NCBI GenBank assembly: GCA_973895155.1
Contig: OZ316892.1
Span: forward strand, 10,540,001-10,604,000
Direction: 5' to 3'
DNA: 64,000 nucleotides
DNA from: Marsupella aquatica
Taxonomy: Eukaryota; Marchantiophyta
The position numbers and the translations under genes are program-made. Below are positions 11,867 through 24,699 of the stretch, in pieces. The first letter of the stretch is position 1, and each line of letters begins with the position of its first letter. The notes under the pieces are model-generated. The model was not told the DNA's origin. It did no database searches and saw only the letters and a program-made list of their open reading frames with translations.

Positions 11867-12095
11867 CCAACACTCCCTGAGACGAGTTGGAGAAGGTACG
11901 CCGGGAGACGGAAAGAACATTTGACTGCAAGGGCCGCAATCGAGGATTATAATACGGCATTTGTAACACGCAGCTCTGTGCTGTCGTTGCCATCAGAACA
12001 TTCATCCTCCCTCGCTCCACGTTGTCAATTGCATCGGGTACGGTCGAAGCTCGCGAAACCAGCGCCCTGCTGCATGCCAATAATGCTTCCGCCAT
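11849..12095 (-). other. Candidate alternative first exon B: plastid transit peptide
   Basis: The ATG is at 12093-12095 and the donor 'gtaattaa' follows 82 codons in phase 1. It starts MAEALLACSRALVSRAST, contains 'SNVLSVSRRTFSNSSQG' and ends in a run of four Ala. It is a diverged tandem copy of exon A: the same start, the same splice donor, and an in-frame length difference of six codons. Open frame and splice site are kept in both copies, which argues that both have been under selection. As the outermost copy, it would define the distal promoter. Confidence 0.5.
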
Positions 12096-12099
12096 CCTT

Positions 12100-13326
12100 A
12101 AACAATAATACTGGCTCAGCGACGAAAACAGTACATTCAGACGACGAAGAAGGAGGGTTCAGCTCCTGCTGTTGCAAGTGATCGACGACGATGTTCCGTG
12201 CAAGGGATCGAGAACCTCGAAGTGAAAACCTCGAAGTGAAGTGTACAGTTTATTGTTTGTCACTAAATGCTCTCAAGGTAGGAAGCATCTGGTGTGCACT
12301 GAAGGACGGTTTTCACTGTGTGATACTGTGATAAGTGCAAACTTGTACAACTCTAGAATTGTCCTGTGAGTGCGCTTATCGATACTAGTGCACTAATATA
12401 CTGGGGTGCGCACTATACAAAAAAGTGCAAAACTGTAGAATTGTGGACATCGACAAGAGTGCACCAAGCTCCATCAGTGAGCATCCCTGCCAATCAGGAA
12501 CTAAATTGTACATCCCTAAATTTGTACATCCCTAAATTGTACATACCTAAATTTGGTGTACTATCTGATAATTGTATCTTAGTTTTAATTTACTCAAAGA
12601 GAGTCCACACTTATCAAGTTTTCACATTAAAGGTGTCCTTACAGCAAATTAAACCTTTCAGGCCTGTTTGCACTTAAAAAAAGGAGCAAACTTTGTGTAA
12701 GATGGGGAAGAGAAGGATGCCTTGCAGTTAGCCAAAGTTTGCACTCTCCTATAGCAAGAGTAGGCTCGATCCATCGATCGATTCATCAACAACTAGACGA
12801 AAGAATGATCCATTGATCGATTCATCGATGGACCCACTGGCAAACCTCTTGGCTGCACCCAAACATTTCTTTTTTCCTTACTATGCCTTGAATCGAATGA
12901 AGTATAACTGCAAGACCACAATACTCTAGAAAAGGCCCTCTCCTTAGAGAATAACAGTGGTACAGAAAATTTTAAAACATATTTTTCTTAGGTCTTTGGC
13001 TGTATTAGCCTTCACAACGTCCCACATGATGGGGCTGACTACATACAGTGACTGAGACCCCCAACCATAAATTGAACTCCCTCCCCTTATTGGGTACTGC
13101 ATAGTGTGGATAAGTGCAAGCTCCTGGCATCTTCCCTGGAGTCTGCAGATAGACACACTTACTAGACTGTACTTCTATCTAAGTAACCTAAGCCAAGACG
13201 ATCTCGAAGTTTACTCAAAGTATTTTGGTAGAGTTTTTAACAAGGTTGTGACCAAATCTAAGTGATCACAATTGGATGAACCATACTAACCATGTACATT
13301 ATAGTTTCTTATACAGTCTAAAGCCA
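12100..13326. other. Intergenic; presumed 5' flank of the diterpene synthase, no gene seen
   Basis: The 12096-12250 part continues the diterpene synthase 5' region and would contain its distal promoter. The motif 'tgtacat(c/a)cctaaattt' is repeated three times at 12509-12555. The rest shows no coding similarity that I can recognise. Confidence 0.5.
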
Positions 13327-13552
13327 TCTACAACTATACTAAAGGATCCCGCATTTTTTTAGTCCTTTTTCCAAATACCAAAAACTCATCGGTATGAAAG
13401 ATTCACACCCGTTGGATTCATTTGGCTGTTTACCCTGACCATTGATGGATAAATGGACACCCCTAGCACATATGTGCTTCCCCACATTGCCCTATAAAAT
13501 GCCCCGGCCCGACTCCTATGGACCGGCCCTCCTTGCGCTGTGCAACGCACGG
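13327..13552 (+). mobile_element. Helitron-like fragment or degenerate short Helitron
   Basis: The left end reads A|TCTACAACTATACTAAAGG and continues as 'atcccgcattttttt', closely matching the left end at 2156. The right part has the hairpin GTGC-AAC-GCAC followed by GGGCAT (about 13540-13556), as in the 43.3 kb element, but the expected CTRR is absent (it reads AGCATT). It is probably a damaged non-autonomous copy. Confidence 0.45.
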
Positions 13553-13559
13553 GCATAGC

Positions 13560-16050
13560 ATTTTATATAATATTATTTGCCGGATATTGACGCAAGATAA
13601 AGATGTCAACACAAAACCAAAGAAATGTAGGCAAGGTAAATAAATTTAGGGTAGGATCAGGAATTAAGCACGGTAAAGAAAATGCCTGGTCCAGGTATGG
13701 TCTCTCAAGAGGGACCGAGAATGGTTTTGATTTTCCCCTTTTTCCTCTCCCTGCGCACTGCCTTTCTCTGATGTTGATCTCGCTCCCTCACAATCCACTG
13801 CCTCCCTCCCCACCCTTTTCTTCCCTCCAAGGTGATTTCAAAGCAGAAAAAATTGAAGAAAAACATTAAAATGAACCCAATGAAAATGAAGATTCCACTA
13901 TAAAAAATATCTCATACCAAAATAATGTATTTTTTGTGCAGGGGATATTACATGCCAAAAAGTATTCCATGTAAAGTACACATTAAGTGAAGTTAATATC
14001 TTTGGTGGACATTGTGACCACCTTTACTTAAACTTGTTGTAAAAATAAATATATTCATTAAAATTGAATTATTACGGACCCCCATTAGGGGCCCTTTGCA
14101 AAATTCCTGGCTCCACAGTGCGCCACATCATCATGACACGCTACAAACAGGAAGAGACTTGTTTTTGGATAAAATTAACTTCTACATTCATGTTTGTGGC
14201 AAGTTTGTTGTAAAAACTGGGACGTCATGCTGTAAAAAAGAATGTAAAAAAGAATGTAAAAAAATTTGACATGCAAATCAAAAGACAAAAAGATTGAGTA
14301 AAATTGTTCTCAGTAACGATTTTATTTACATTTTGATTTTATTCAAAACATAAAATTTTCCTGGTAGGAATTTTTTATTTGACATTGCTGAGTCAAATCA
14401 CAATGAAAACTCACGTATAATATGGCGTTAGAAAGATCTTGAAGAGACGGTCCTGATGAGCTCAGCATTGTCACCATTCGGTAAGAATTGAGTAAGTAAT
14501 TGAAAAATAGATTTTTCCCGTGATTTCATAATCTCTAACATGAATAGAAATCTTTTGTTGTACAACCCCTGAAATGTTGACCCCTTCCATGAGAATGAAC
14601 TTAAAATTTACAGATTTTATCCAGTACTAAGGAGATTATGAATCTTAGAATTTCTTTAGCTTTTTAATGAACTTAACTTTGATAGATTTAGTTGTTTTGA
14701 GGAGATTATAAGTTTCCAATGTTCTCTAGCTTTCCAAAGAGTGTAACATTAGGAGATTTTATCAAGTACTAAAGTGGTCATGAGTTTCTAAATTTCTATA
14801 GCTTTTGACCAATTCCGAATAACACTGTGATTGGAGATTTGTTTCCATGAAACTTTTTGTCTTAAACGATTATGTGAAGTTAGTGATTTGATGACACCGA
14901 TGACTTCTCTCTCTTCGTCTATCTGCATGTAGGAAAATTTTGAAAAGTGATTATTTTCTATGCAACTTGAGTACATCCAGCATCCCTTCGGTACCATGGA
15001 GGAAACAGTCGAGCACCGTTTTGCTGAAGTGGACAATTAAGCTGCCCACACATTAAATAGTGGTTCACATTGCAGCTGGTTTTGCGATTGATGTTAATTA
15101 TGATTACCTTAATAAGTTTGGCAACTGTTTCAAGTGTCAAACATTGACTTGTTCATTTTTGAAGTTTTTTTTCTTTAGATTTGGAGGTCCATCTAGGCTT
15201 CAGTTTCTGAATAAATGCCTCTAAAATAACATGGGGGTCCATGGATTAATTTATTATTCAGTTTACTAACATTTGTAATTTTACATTTGGCTTTAAGATG
15301 TACATTTGGGCAAGCAACAAAAGTCATGGCCATGATTAGATGTACCACTCTGTTCATCTGTTGTAAATGAACTAGCTAGGACTAGAATCCTTCTAGTGAA
15401 GATCATTTTGTCACCCTCAAGTTTACAATGCATCACTTACGCTTAGCATATTGCACTATAGTGTACATTTCAGTGCTAGAAAGTGTATATTCAGTAGAGA
15501 CCAAAAAGTAAACATTTAGAGCCATGCCTAAAAGTGACCCAGAAAAAAAACACGTCTAATGGACAGAATGATAAAAAGCAACATAGTAGATCTCTTCCCC
15601 TATCTCTTGGGCAGATTTGATTCAATCTAGAGGTGTGAGAAACCTTGGAATACATACAATAATGTGGTGTTCCCTCATTTTTCAATTTTGTATCCAGTCT
15701 CCACACAAACTTTTGGGAGGGATAGCATATTTTGTGGGAACAATATCAACGTACCATTTGCAAACATACTTTCTAGGGCCATTTTGGGTCCCTGTCTGTT
15801 CAAATCAACTAAAGTTACACCTAAAACCTAATTTCCACTTTAGTAGAATTGGAAGCTCAAGTTTAAAATGGGATGGGCACTACAACCTTTCCTCCTAGCA
15901 ATTTTCTTTTTTGTGGATAGTAGCGGGCCATGGCCCAGCATTTCAAATAAACTGGAATTGTTTTCTAAACATCTTTTCTACTATGTATAGTGGAAGCTAG
16001 AGTAGACACACAAGTTCAACATAGGATGGACACAAGAACTTTGGTCTTAA
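13560..16050. other. Intergenic, AT-rich, no gene recognised
   Basis: Between about 14560 and 14830 a motif of roughly 80 bases, 'ggagattatga-ttt-c-aa-ttctctagctttt', is repeated about three times with strong divergence. The pyrimidine-rich piece at 13735-13830 and short frames elsewhere carry no recognisable domain. Confidence 0.5.
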
Positions 16051-16054
16051 GGAG

Positions 16055-16450
16055 CCACTACCGATTTCCCTCAAACACAATGCCCGTATTTTTTCAGGTC
16101 ACCATAATAAAAAGTATTATTTCTTCAAACACAATGTCATTTTAACACAGCGTCTGGGCGTTGTATATGAATATTGGCATTATGTTCAAGTTGGACACAG
16201 TGTTCAAAATTTGACCCTAAACTATTCTACAACAAGCACAAATAGTAAAAAATTCAAGAATCATATATGTCAATGTCAATATTCAAACATAACATCAATA
16301 TTCGAACACAGCGCCCGACAAATACAAAAAATGAAACACATAGTCAAAACTCGAATACAAAGCCCCGGGCGCACTATTCAAATACAACGCCCCATGGCCC
16401 ACTATTCGAATACAAGACCATGGCATTGTGTTCGGGGGAAGACGGTAGCC
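16055..16450. mobile_element. MITE-like element with terminal inverted repeats
   Basis: The left end (about 16055-16084, 'cactaccgatttccctcaaa' followed by 'cacaatgcc') is matched in inverted orientation by the right end (about 16422-16449, 'ggcattgtgttcgggggaag' followed by 'acggtag'). The element is roughly 395 bases with no transposase. Inside, 'attcgaatacaa-gcccc' recurs several times. A clear target-site duplication was not found, so the superfamily is left open. Confidence 0.55.
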
Positions 16451-16828
16451 ATGACAAAAACCTGGTTCCACAAATTAGTATTTTGTCCTGATATTTTGAA
16501 GCAAAGTCTCAAGGTAGAGGAGAAGAATGTGAAAAATAGAGAAATCTTGGACACTTCTATCTTCATATCCATTGGTGGTTTAAAGCCTTGCCATCTTTTT
16601 TGGTGGATTGCATGGGCCCGGACCCAACATTTAAATAAACCCTGCAATGTATAACAAACTGCTAAATCACAACAAACATAAAAACCATGAGGTAGCATCC
16701 CTGCGCACTGTACCAACCTGGTTGCCTCTACAGTATGTTACTTTGTTTGAGGGTGTATGATTGATTCCAAGTTCGTGTCTCATCATCATGATAATTTTAG
16801 AAGCTGCTATGTTGAATGCACATTACAG

Positions 16829-17250
16829 ATTTTGTCTTATTCAGATTTGTGTCATGTATTTTCATTTCAATCTGCCTTATCAAGGGGCAGCCTTTGAATT
16901 TTATACATTTTTAATTAATTTTTAGACCCCTTTAGTTTTAAGTATTCTAGAGTGTTTTGAACTTAATTTGGCAGCCCCCTTTCACAGTATGTGTTTTCTT
17001 AGAGATGAAACTAAAAGCTCCACCACCATGAGTGAGACAAATGATGCTGAAGAACATGAATGCATAGTCTCTTAAGTTCTCCTCATATTTTTCTTTCCTA
17101 GGTTTATGGTTTTTATTGAAAGGAGTGTCACTCATAAGGCACCCTGAGTTAAGTGCACACATCGTAGCATCATTTGACTGTACCTTTTCTTGGTCAGTGT
17201 GCTTTTCTTGGCAGACACTTTACTTCTCGTATTTTATTCACTTTCAGGTC
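16829..17250. repeat. Dispersed AT-rich repeat, copy 1
   Basis: This segment ('cagattttgtcttattcagattt ... gtgcttttcttgg') is recognisably related to 39434-39860 and 45433-45835; all three share the same order of short blocks over about 400 bases. It is followed directly by a CACTA-like terminus at 17250. Confidence 0.5.
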
Positions 17251-17290
17251 ACTACAAGACAAAAACTAAAGCATATTCCAGGATGAGTAT
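17250..17290 (+). mobile_element. CACTA-like (En/Spm) terminus
   Basis: CACTACAAGACAAAAA begins at 17250, close to the plant CACTA terminal consensus CACTACAAGAAA. Similar starts at 43402 (CACTACAAGACAAAAA) and 46114 (CACTAAAAAACAAAAA) share the following 'catgttccaggatgaacatgctatat'. No matching inverted end or transposase was found. Confidence 0.4.
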
Positions 17291-19861
17291 GCTATATGAT
17301 TGATTCCAAGTTCCATCTCATCATCATATAATAGAAGGTTGCGCCTTTTTATAGCATCGTAATCTCTCAACTTTAGCATTTCCAATGCCCCAAAAATGAA
17401 AGAATCTAGCCCAAGAGAATGAATAAAACAAAAATGGGATTGACTTGTGTGAATGAAAAGAAAATGTACGGTTCGTACAAAGGGTCGAATAGGACAAAGT
17501 CAAAGAGAAAGGAAATGGGCAGGGCCCCCAAAATGAAAGAATCTAGCCTAAGAGAAACAATAAAACAAAAAGAGAATTTAATTTACTGTGAATGAAAAGA
17601 AAATTCTCTTCTTCCTTTTTTTAGTATTGCACTTGCTTTTCTTTTTACTCTATTGCACCTTTTGTGTAACAACATGATCTTAAAAATGTCCGTGACCAAA
17701 GGGGTTTGGTCACAAAAGCTGAACTACTCTTTATAATTTGTGACTGATTAGTTATTGTCACCAATACATGAATGTTTCATTAGTACAGTGATCACTCTCG
17801 TGAGGCAGGTTCAAAACTCGGGTCCTGAAATGCTTTGACCCAAATTTGACTCGCAATAGTACAAAAACATGATAAGTTGGGGTTGCATTTAAATTTGAGA
17901 AAAATTAATAAATACAAGGAAAAGATAATTCATTGTAATATGATACCTCAAAATAATATAAGTTTGAAATAGAATTCATACATGTAATTTCTATTTGATA
18001 AGAGAAAAAATGTATCAAAACCTAAATGTATCTAAAAGACTAACCTAAATTAACCCTAAATTGTCCACCACCTAATCTGAAATAAATCATAAAGAATTTA
18101 ATCTTTTTCTCCTCTCATCGTCAACCTTTCGTTGATGTATATACAAACCAGCATCTGAAGGATGAACACGCTCGTTGGCAAAATATTTCTCAAGCAACAA
18201 GCATTGTATGCATCGACCAGCATCTAAAGGATGAACACGCTCGTAGGCAAAATATTTCTCAAGCAACAAGCATTGTATGCATCGAGAACACTCCATCGAT
18301 GACAACACAAAGCCAAAGTATATCTCCAACAAAAAAGAGTTGCATCCAAATGTCGGGCCAAATGTACTAGATTAAGTGACTATGGGCAGGTCTGTAGCAA
18401 ATGACTAGGTCATTGCTACCACCGGCTAGAGCAAACTCGCACTAGTCCAAGAGAATACGATAGAAAACTACCTATGAACGACCCTAATGATCGAGCGTGT
18501 CCCTCCACGACCACCTAGGCAAATGGTAGGTTGCAAGCAACGCTTATGGCGCCGCTTGCCCCAGCAAATGCCTATGAGGTTGCTTTGGCCAAAAAAAGGC
18601 AAAAGAATAAGTAATGAGAGGAGAAGAGAATGAGGAGAATGAACTGAGAGACTCTCCCTTTTATGCTAATCATCTCTAAGTTCCTAATTAATGTCATACC
18701 TAATTTCATTAGCGACTAATTAATATCATACCTAAGCTAATTAAAAGCACACCCACCCATTCTTCTAGAATTACTCAAATAAAAATCTATATCTATGTTG
18801 AAAAATGAGTGAGAAGTCCACAAAAGGAATAAAAACACATTTTTTGTTTTGATGTTGACCCCCCTCTTGCAAGAAAAAGGAAAGATTTATAAAACCTGAA
18901 ATCTCTCCGTTCTTTGTCTTTATTGTTCCTCCCCTTAAAAGACCCTTAAACCATTCATCGCTCCCCACTTCTAAGATAGAATAGGGGTTAGCTTGTTCGA
19001 TACACTCAACTAGTGTCTGCCCCCTCTAGCAAGAAAAAAATATAAACAAAGACCATTTTGAAAATCTCTCCCTTAAATACCCTTAAACCTCTCAGCAATT
19101 AAAGAAAAAATTCTGTAAACCCTTATTATTTCTCCCCTTAAAGTAATCCTCCATCCGGGCCAAAAAATAAAAATGTCTCTTTTTGTCTTTTTGATTTTCC
19201 CATTCTTTAAAATACCCTTGATTCTCTATCTGTTTTAATTCTCAAAGATACTTGATTCTAAGCATTCTCAAAGTGTACAAATTGAAAACTATTTTGTCCT
19301 CACAGCATAGCCAAGGAAGGATAATATAATTTGGAAATTTGTGAGCTCTTCAATCTGGTCTTCAACACTTGACAAAATGTGGCAATGATAGGCATTTACT
19401 TGGGCCCACTACTTGCTATGTGGACTTTGTAGACACCATAGACCTTAAGTTCTTGTCAAGTTAGTTGCTTGGGCATACTACTTGCCATGTAGGATTGGTA
19501 GACACCATAGTTACCCCTTGAGTTCTTGTAAAGTCAACTGCAACCATTTCCACACATTATACACTCAGTTCAGATTTCATCTCAAAGACAATAAAAAGAC
19601 AATGGCAGGACCCCAACGTTGTGTACATAAAGCCACGCCTTAGTTCCTAATTAGTGCTGAACTCAGCCCTGTCTGATTGGGTCTAGAGATAGTAGTCAAT
19701 GCAAGATTTTATATCATCTCATTATAGGGTCCAGATTTTATCTCAACACCAGAAATGTAAGCAATGGGCCCCCAATGTTGAGAAAAGCTACCCTTAGTTC
19801 CTGATTAGTGCTGAACTCAAGCCTTCTTTTATTGGTTCCACTTAGAAAGTTGTCGATTAAC
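17291..19861. other. Intergenic, no gene recognised
   Basis: AT-rich DNA. It holds the 69 bp tandem pair and a roughly duplicated passage at about 19390-19520 ('cttgggcccactacttgc(t/c)atgt', then 'tagacaccatag'). A second diverged pair is at about 19590-19820 ('tgggcccccaatgttg ... ttagttcctgattagtgctgaactca'). No protein similarity was recognised. Confidence 0.5.
18147..18285. repeat. 69 bp tandem repeat, two copies
   Basis: 'accagcatctgaaggatgaa' and the following bases are repeated with a period of 69, at 18147-18215 and 18216-18285, with only a few mismatches. The minus-strand frame across it is a by-product of the duplication. Confidence 0.85.
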
Positions 19862-20851
19862 TCCTATAATACACAGTTGCGCCACTTTTGGTCGTCATTC
19901 AAATTTGGAGAGGCTTTTTGAGTGAAGGAAAAGGGAACTGTAAAAAGAGAAAGGAATAAGAGAAAATAACTATGTTTTGTGTGACATGTTTTTCCAAGCA
20001 AGAAAAATACAAATTCTTCCCCTTTACCATCCGTGCTCCTCCCTCTACCATCCATGTCAATCATGCATACAAAGTGCTCCTCGATCTACCATCCATGCCA
20101 TACTATGCCCCATGCCATATCATCCATCCAAAGGAACTGCTGCATCTTATCATGAGAGGAGTTTAATGACAAATATGTTACATAATCAAGAAAATAGTGC
20201 ACAATCTAATCAATGAGACAAAGACAAGACAAGAAAAATAGTGAAAAAGAAGGAAGGTTTTAAAAGCAATAAACTACGAAAATAATTCTCATTTTGTTGT
20301 AGTTTGGTGGTAGTTGTCGCCTCTCTTTGTGTCATGACATCTTTCACTCAACAATTTTTTTTACGCAATGAGATCTTGCTAACAAAGATATATTTCGCAC
20401 CATGATATTTTTGAACTACATCTTTAGCACAACCTCATCTATTAGGCATTGATTTCTTTCGCCAAACAATATCTTTTAGTAAACTACATCTTTTGTGTAA
20501 CGACATCTTTCGAGAAACCACATATTTTACTTAACGATATCTTTTATTTACAATATTGTAAATGCAACGACGTATTTACACAACAACATCTTTTGTGTAA
20601 CGGAGACTTGACAACATATATGATTAACATACATCAGTTTATTTATGGACCATTTTGTCCTTAACAACAAATTTATACTTAACATCTTTTCTCTTAACGA
20701 CATCTTGGGTGTAGTGTCATCTTTTGTCTCAACGACATCGTCACATGTCATCTTTTCTCTTAACGACATCTTGGGTGACATGACATATTTTCTCTTAACG
20801 ATATCTTGATCGTCATGCCATCTTTTGTGCAACGCACAGGTATTGAGCTGG
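19862..20851 (+). mobile_element. Non-autonomous Helitron
   Basis: The 3' end is good: a GACATCTT-type minisatellite at about 20336-20830, the hairpin GTGC-AAC-GCAC (20828-20838), then CTGG at 20848-20851 followed by T. The 5' end is less certain: 'TCCTATAATACACAGTTGCGCC' at 19862 resembles the other left ends but is preceded by C, not A. There is no Rep or helicase frame. Confidence 0.55.
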
Positions 20852-21164
20852 TGCGAGAATATTATTTTGAATGTGGCTCTTGGAATCCTAGGTGATCTTA
20901 ATTGGCTGAACTAGGTTCAGCTATGTATTGGGGGCCCCAAAAAAGCCCAGAAGATACTTTTGTCAAAAATATATATGGATTGCAATACTGGATTTTATAA
21001 GGTTTCCCTTGTTCTAAAGTGACCAAAACAAAATACAATGTATTGTATGATGTATATGGTATTTGTATTAAGGGAAGTTCATGATGTCTCACGTAGGCAG
21101 TAGAAAGAGATGAGTGAACCATTAATGATTTGTCTTTTGTGTTTACTTCATTCTTTTATTTTTT

Positions 21165-21430
21165 TTCACTTTCTCTGTCTTAAGCTAGGTATATTTAATA
21201 CTTGCTCTTTATAGGTCAGTCTAATGTCACCAAACCCCTTATGTATTTTGTTCTTTTTCACTTTGTTTGCCTTAAGTTAAATATATTTAATATTTGCTCC
21301 TTCAGCCTAATGTGACCAAACCCCTTTGGACTTTTGTTCTTTATCACTTTGTTTGTCTTAAACTAAGTATATTTAATAGTTGCTCTTTATAGTCCAGCTA
21401 AATGTGACCACACAGCCTTTGGTCAGGGGC
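21165..21430. repeat. Tandem repeat of about 90 bp, three copies, upstream of the J-protein gene
   Basis: The unit 'cactttgtttgtcttaa-ctaagtatatttaata-ttgctctttatag' ending 'aatgtgaccaaacccctttgg' occurs three times. Flanking it, 'gaatgt-g-tcttggaatcctaggt-atcttaat' occurs at 20868 and again at 21438, so the array sits between the halves of a longer direct repeat. Confidence 0.7.
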
Positions 21431-21483
21431 CTAGTTTTGAATGTTGGTCTTGGAATCCTAGGTAATCTTAATATTTGGATCCC

Positions 21484-21497
21484 TTATATAGCATGCA
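21484..21497 (+). promoter_or_regulatory. Possible TATA box with adjoining RY-type CATGCA
   Basis: TTATATAG at 21484-21491 is followed at once by CATGCA (21492-21497). It lies about 640 bases before the start codon of the J-protein gene, within a plausible leader distance, but no transcript start is visible from sequence, so this is a weak call. Confidence 0.25.
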
Positions 21498-22130
21498 CGT
21501 TAGGGCACGACAGAATGAGTGAATCTGGTATACGGTACATACGATGTACAGTACGACCATTATACTGGTCCAGGCGTTGGCTTTCTCCCTTTCATTCATT
21601 CATTGAGTACGGTTCTTCGTTAATAAGAAGCTGCAAAATTCTTCCCGCCCTTTTCCCTTTCTCCATCGAATTTAGGGCTCCCGCTCATTCTCTTCTCAAA
21701 ATCAGTGCTCCTCTTCGAATCCTCACTCTCACCAACGAAAACCCACAAATCTGTGATCCCCTGAATTGCTTCGACGCTTGGAAGGAGAATTCCGTTGTCC
21801 CCATCTTCTCGCTGAGAAGAAGACGAAGAAGAAGAAGCTCTGTTTTTCCTCATTGTGGCGCATCGTCTTTCCTCTTTGGTCAAATCCTGTCTCCGATCTG
21901 CTTCTCGTCCTCCTCGTCCTCGTCGCGAGAGCAATTCGAAAAGCTTCTCGAAGGAGCTTGTGGTTCTGCAGATTTGGGCTCCGCAGCTGTATTGTAGCTC
22001 TCCCCCATCGCCTCTTGTCCAGCTACCGCCTCTCCCTCGCTTACAAGGCGGAGGACGCTTTTCGGCGTTGCCGTTCTGTGGAAAGCATTGGAGTGGAGGT
22101 GCGCATTTTGGTTGGAAGGGCAGCAGCAGC

Positions 22131-24691
22131 ATGGGGAAGAAGAGGCGTCACGCCGCTGACGAGGATGGGGACAATGTGAAGGATCTGTATGAGGTACTGG
22201 AGTGGGATCGCTGTCCATCTCACCTCTTTGTAGCGCTTTAGATTCCCACATGTTCTTCCGAATCGCTTCAGGACTCGCTTAAGGAGAGCGTCTTGAAGAG
22301 ATTCGGATGGGATTGATTCCGGTGGGGTGACTGCCTGCGCGTAGGCGTTGTCGTGGGGCATATGTGCTATAATCTGCATTAATCGTCCTCTGGATGATGG
22401 GTTGGTCAATGATGCAGGTGCTGGGTGTGGATCGGAAGGCATCTCAGGAAGAGATAAGAAAAGCTTACCACAAGCTCGCATTGCGTCTCCACCCCGATAA
22501 GAACCCTGACGACGAGGTGGGTGGCCTTCCAATTCCTCCCTTACATCGTGAAACTGCAAGAGGGTGAGTAGTATCGAATCGGATCCAGGACGACGACAGA
22601 ACTTCGTAGCATGGTCCTCAAAAACTGCTCCCCTTCGTGCTTGGGACTTGTCTAAGGGCATATGATTGAATTGTGCAGTGAATAATTATGGGACGGTCTG
22701 GAGCTGTACTGAGATTGTACATATTTCTGCATGCGTTTTGTCATGGGTTGCAGAGTGCCAAGGAAAAGTTTCAATCCCTGCAGTCTGTGATTGCAATACT
22801 TGGCGATCCAGAGAAAAGAAAAGTTTACGACGAGACTGGGTCGATCGAAGATGTGGTAATCCCTCTTACGGCCTCGCCTATTCCTCTTTGCATCGATTTC
22901 GGACAGTAGTGTTTCTCTCTTAGTCCTGATGAGTTTAGATGCCTGTTCTTGTTATCGGTCACTCCACTCGAACTTGCCTCACAACTCTTTAAATTGGCAA
23001 GCAATCTATCTAATTGAGTGCATTCGATTGCTGTGGGGCAGGAACTGTCAGGAGACACGTTCAAAAATCTGTACCAGTTTTTCAGATCATTGTATAAGCA
23101 GGTTGGTTATCTGGATTTTTATTCTCTTTCACACGTACGCTACAGCTGTATTTATGTTATTCCCCTTTTGCAATTGGTAAACGTCATGGGTGAAATGGGA
23201 CGCCAGTCATTGCTGTCTGTTTTTCCATCGGTGCTACTGTGGTTTACTTTGAGATAGCTCTAACGGTTGGCATTGTAGACTACACGTTCTTCCTTAGGCA
23301 GGATTCCACCCTGCTGTGCTTCATCTTGTCGACTCTTGTCTAAGAATCTCTGTACCCTAAGCAACTCCGAGGTTTCCCACTACCCCGAGTGTCAAGTATA
23401 GGAAGTTTCCTAGTCCTAGCTTTACTGTGAATTATCTGGTGGCGCATTCTGGTCCTCTAATGGCATGGCTCCGTTGCCGTTTACTGCAGATTTCAGAAGA
23501 GGATATAGATGCTTTTGCAACATCATATAGAGGTTCTCAGGCTGAAGCCAGAAACTTGAAGGAAGAATACCGTCGCCGGAAAGGCAACATGAATTTGTGA
23601 GTGATACTATCATAGTCCCGGCTCCTTCAATCTCAACTTTGCGTCTTTATTTTGGACAGCATCACACCAGCAAATTATTTTGTATGTGACTGTCTGGGCC
23701 TTACAATTGTACAGGGAATGTGGAGAAACTGTTTTAGATCTTCTGCAGAGAACTGATAGCATTGTTCTTCGCATTCTGTGTTTTCCTACAGAGTGTTCAC
23801 ATACATCATGTGCTCGAACCCAAAGCTAGACTCGCACAGATTTATGAACATTATTGATTCTGCAATTTCTGCTGGTAAGTTATCCTAAACTTTGGATCGC
23901 AAGTCCACCGACATAATCTAGTGCCACTGTTGCTGTCAAGTCAACATTTGGGATCAGTATCGTTCCCATTAAAACAGTTCTATATTTACTTTCCGTGAAG
24001 ATTCGGACCGTAGACCTTGAACTTTGGTTTGAATTTGCGGAAGTTGATCTTTATGTTTTGGGCCCGTTGGAACAGGCGAGTTGAAGCAGTTCAAGGTCTA
24101 CAAGAAGTGGGCAGCAGAAGTGTCCAAAACACCTGCACCGCCGAACCCTCTCCCAGAAACGAATAGGTACCTCTCCCGACGATTGGCCGTTAGGCTTGGC
24201 AAACACTGGTTGTTTCATGCATTCTGATATTTCTCTCTACAGTGGACCATTAAGACTATTCTCCGTGTGCTGGTGTCATGAACCGGATTCCTAGCATCGA
24301 AACTTACTCTCTTTAGTTGCAATGTGTCCATCCGTTCTCAGAATTTTACAACGGAGACTAATAATCGCTTTGACCTTAGAGACTTCTGTTGACAACCCTG
24401 GTTAGAGCGTCTATTGTTTACCTCGAATGTAGAAGAGATGAATCAATTGACGGTGTTGTCACTTGCAGGAAAAAGGACAAAGGTGAGCCTAGCTCCAATC
24501 TCTTCGCTCTCATTAGCAGTAGAGGCAGAGACCGGATGAACTCACTGGCATCTGCATTAGAAGCCAAATATGCTGGTGGTAAAAAGAGTAGAGATTCCAA
24601 GTTAGACCATGAGCTTTCAGACGAGGAATTTCTAGCTACTCAGAAAAGGATGATGAAGAAGCCCAAGCACAAGGGAGGCAAGCAAGACTAA
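22131..24691 (+). CDS. J-domain co-chaperone, DNAJC9 / AtJ6 type
   Basis: Eight exons: 22131-22193, 22418-22516, 22754-22855, 23042-23101, 23490-23596, 23792-23874, 24076-24166, 24469-24691. Every junction keeps phase, giving 275 residues. The J domain occupies about residues 19-85: [20 protein letters not shown], then [10 protein letters not shown] with the HPD triad at 22490-22498. The C-terminal half includes [16 protein letters not shown] and a Lys-rich tail ([11 protein letters not shown]) that could act as a nuclear signal. The family stimulates Hsp70 ATPase, and animal DNAJC9 is a histone H3-H4 co-chaperone; a nuclear role here is inferred. The start is the first ATG before the J domain, preceded by a CAG-rich leader. 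No damage is seen. Confidence 0.93.
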
Positions 24692-24699
24692 TCTGGAAG

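Noticed and set aside
13327-13560. Full Helitron with defined 3' end at 13.55 kb
   Set aside because: The hairpin is present but the CTRR end is missing, so only a degenerate Helitron-like fragment is claimed.
21380-22251. Several overlapping frames of 120-205 codons on both strands before the J-protein gene
   Set aside because: Low-complexity Ser/Arg-rich translations of the 5' leader; none matches a family and none splices in phase to the J-domain exons.
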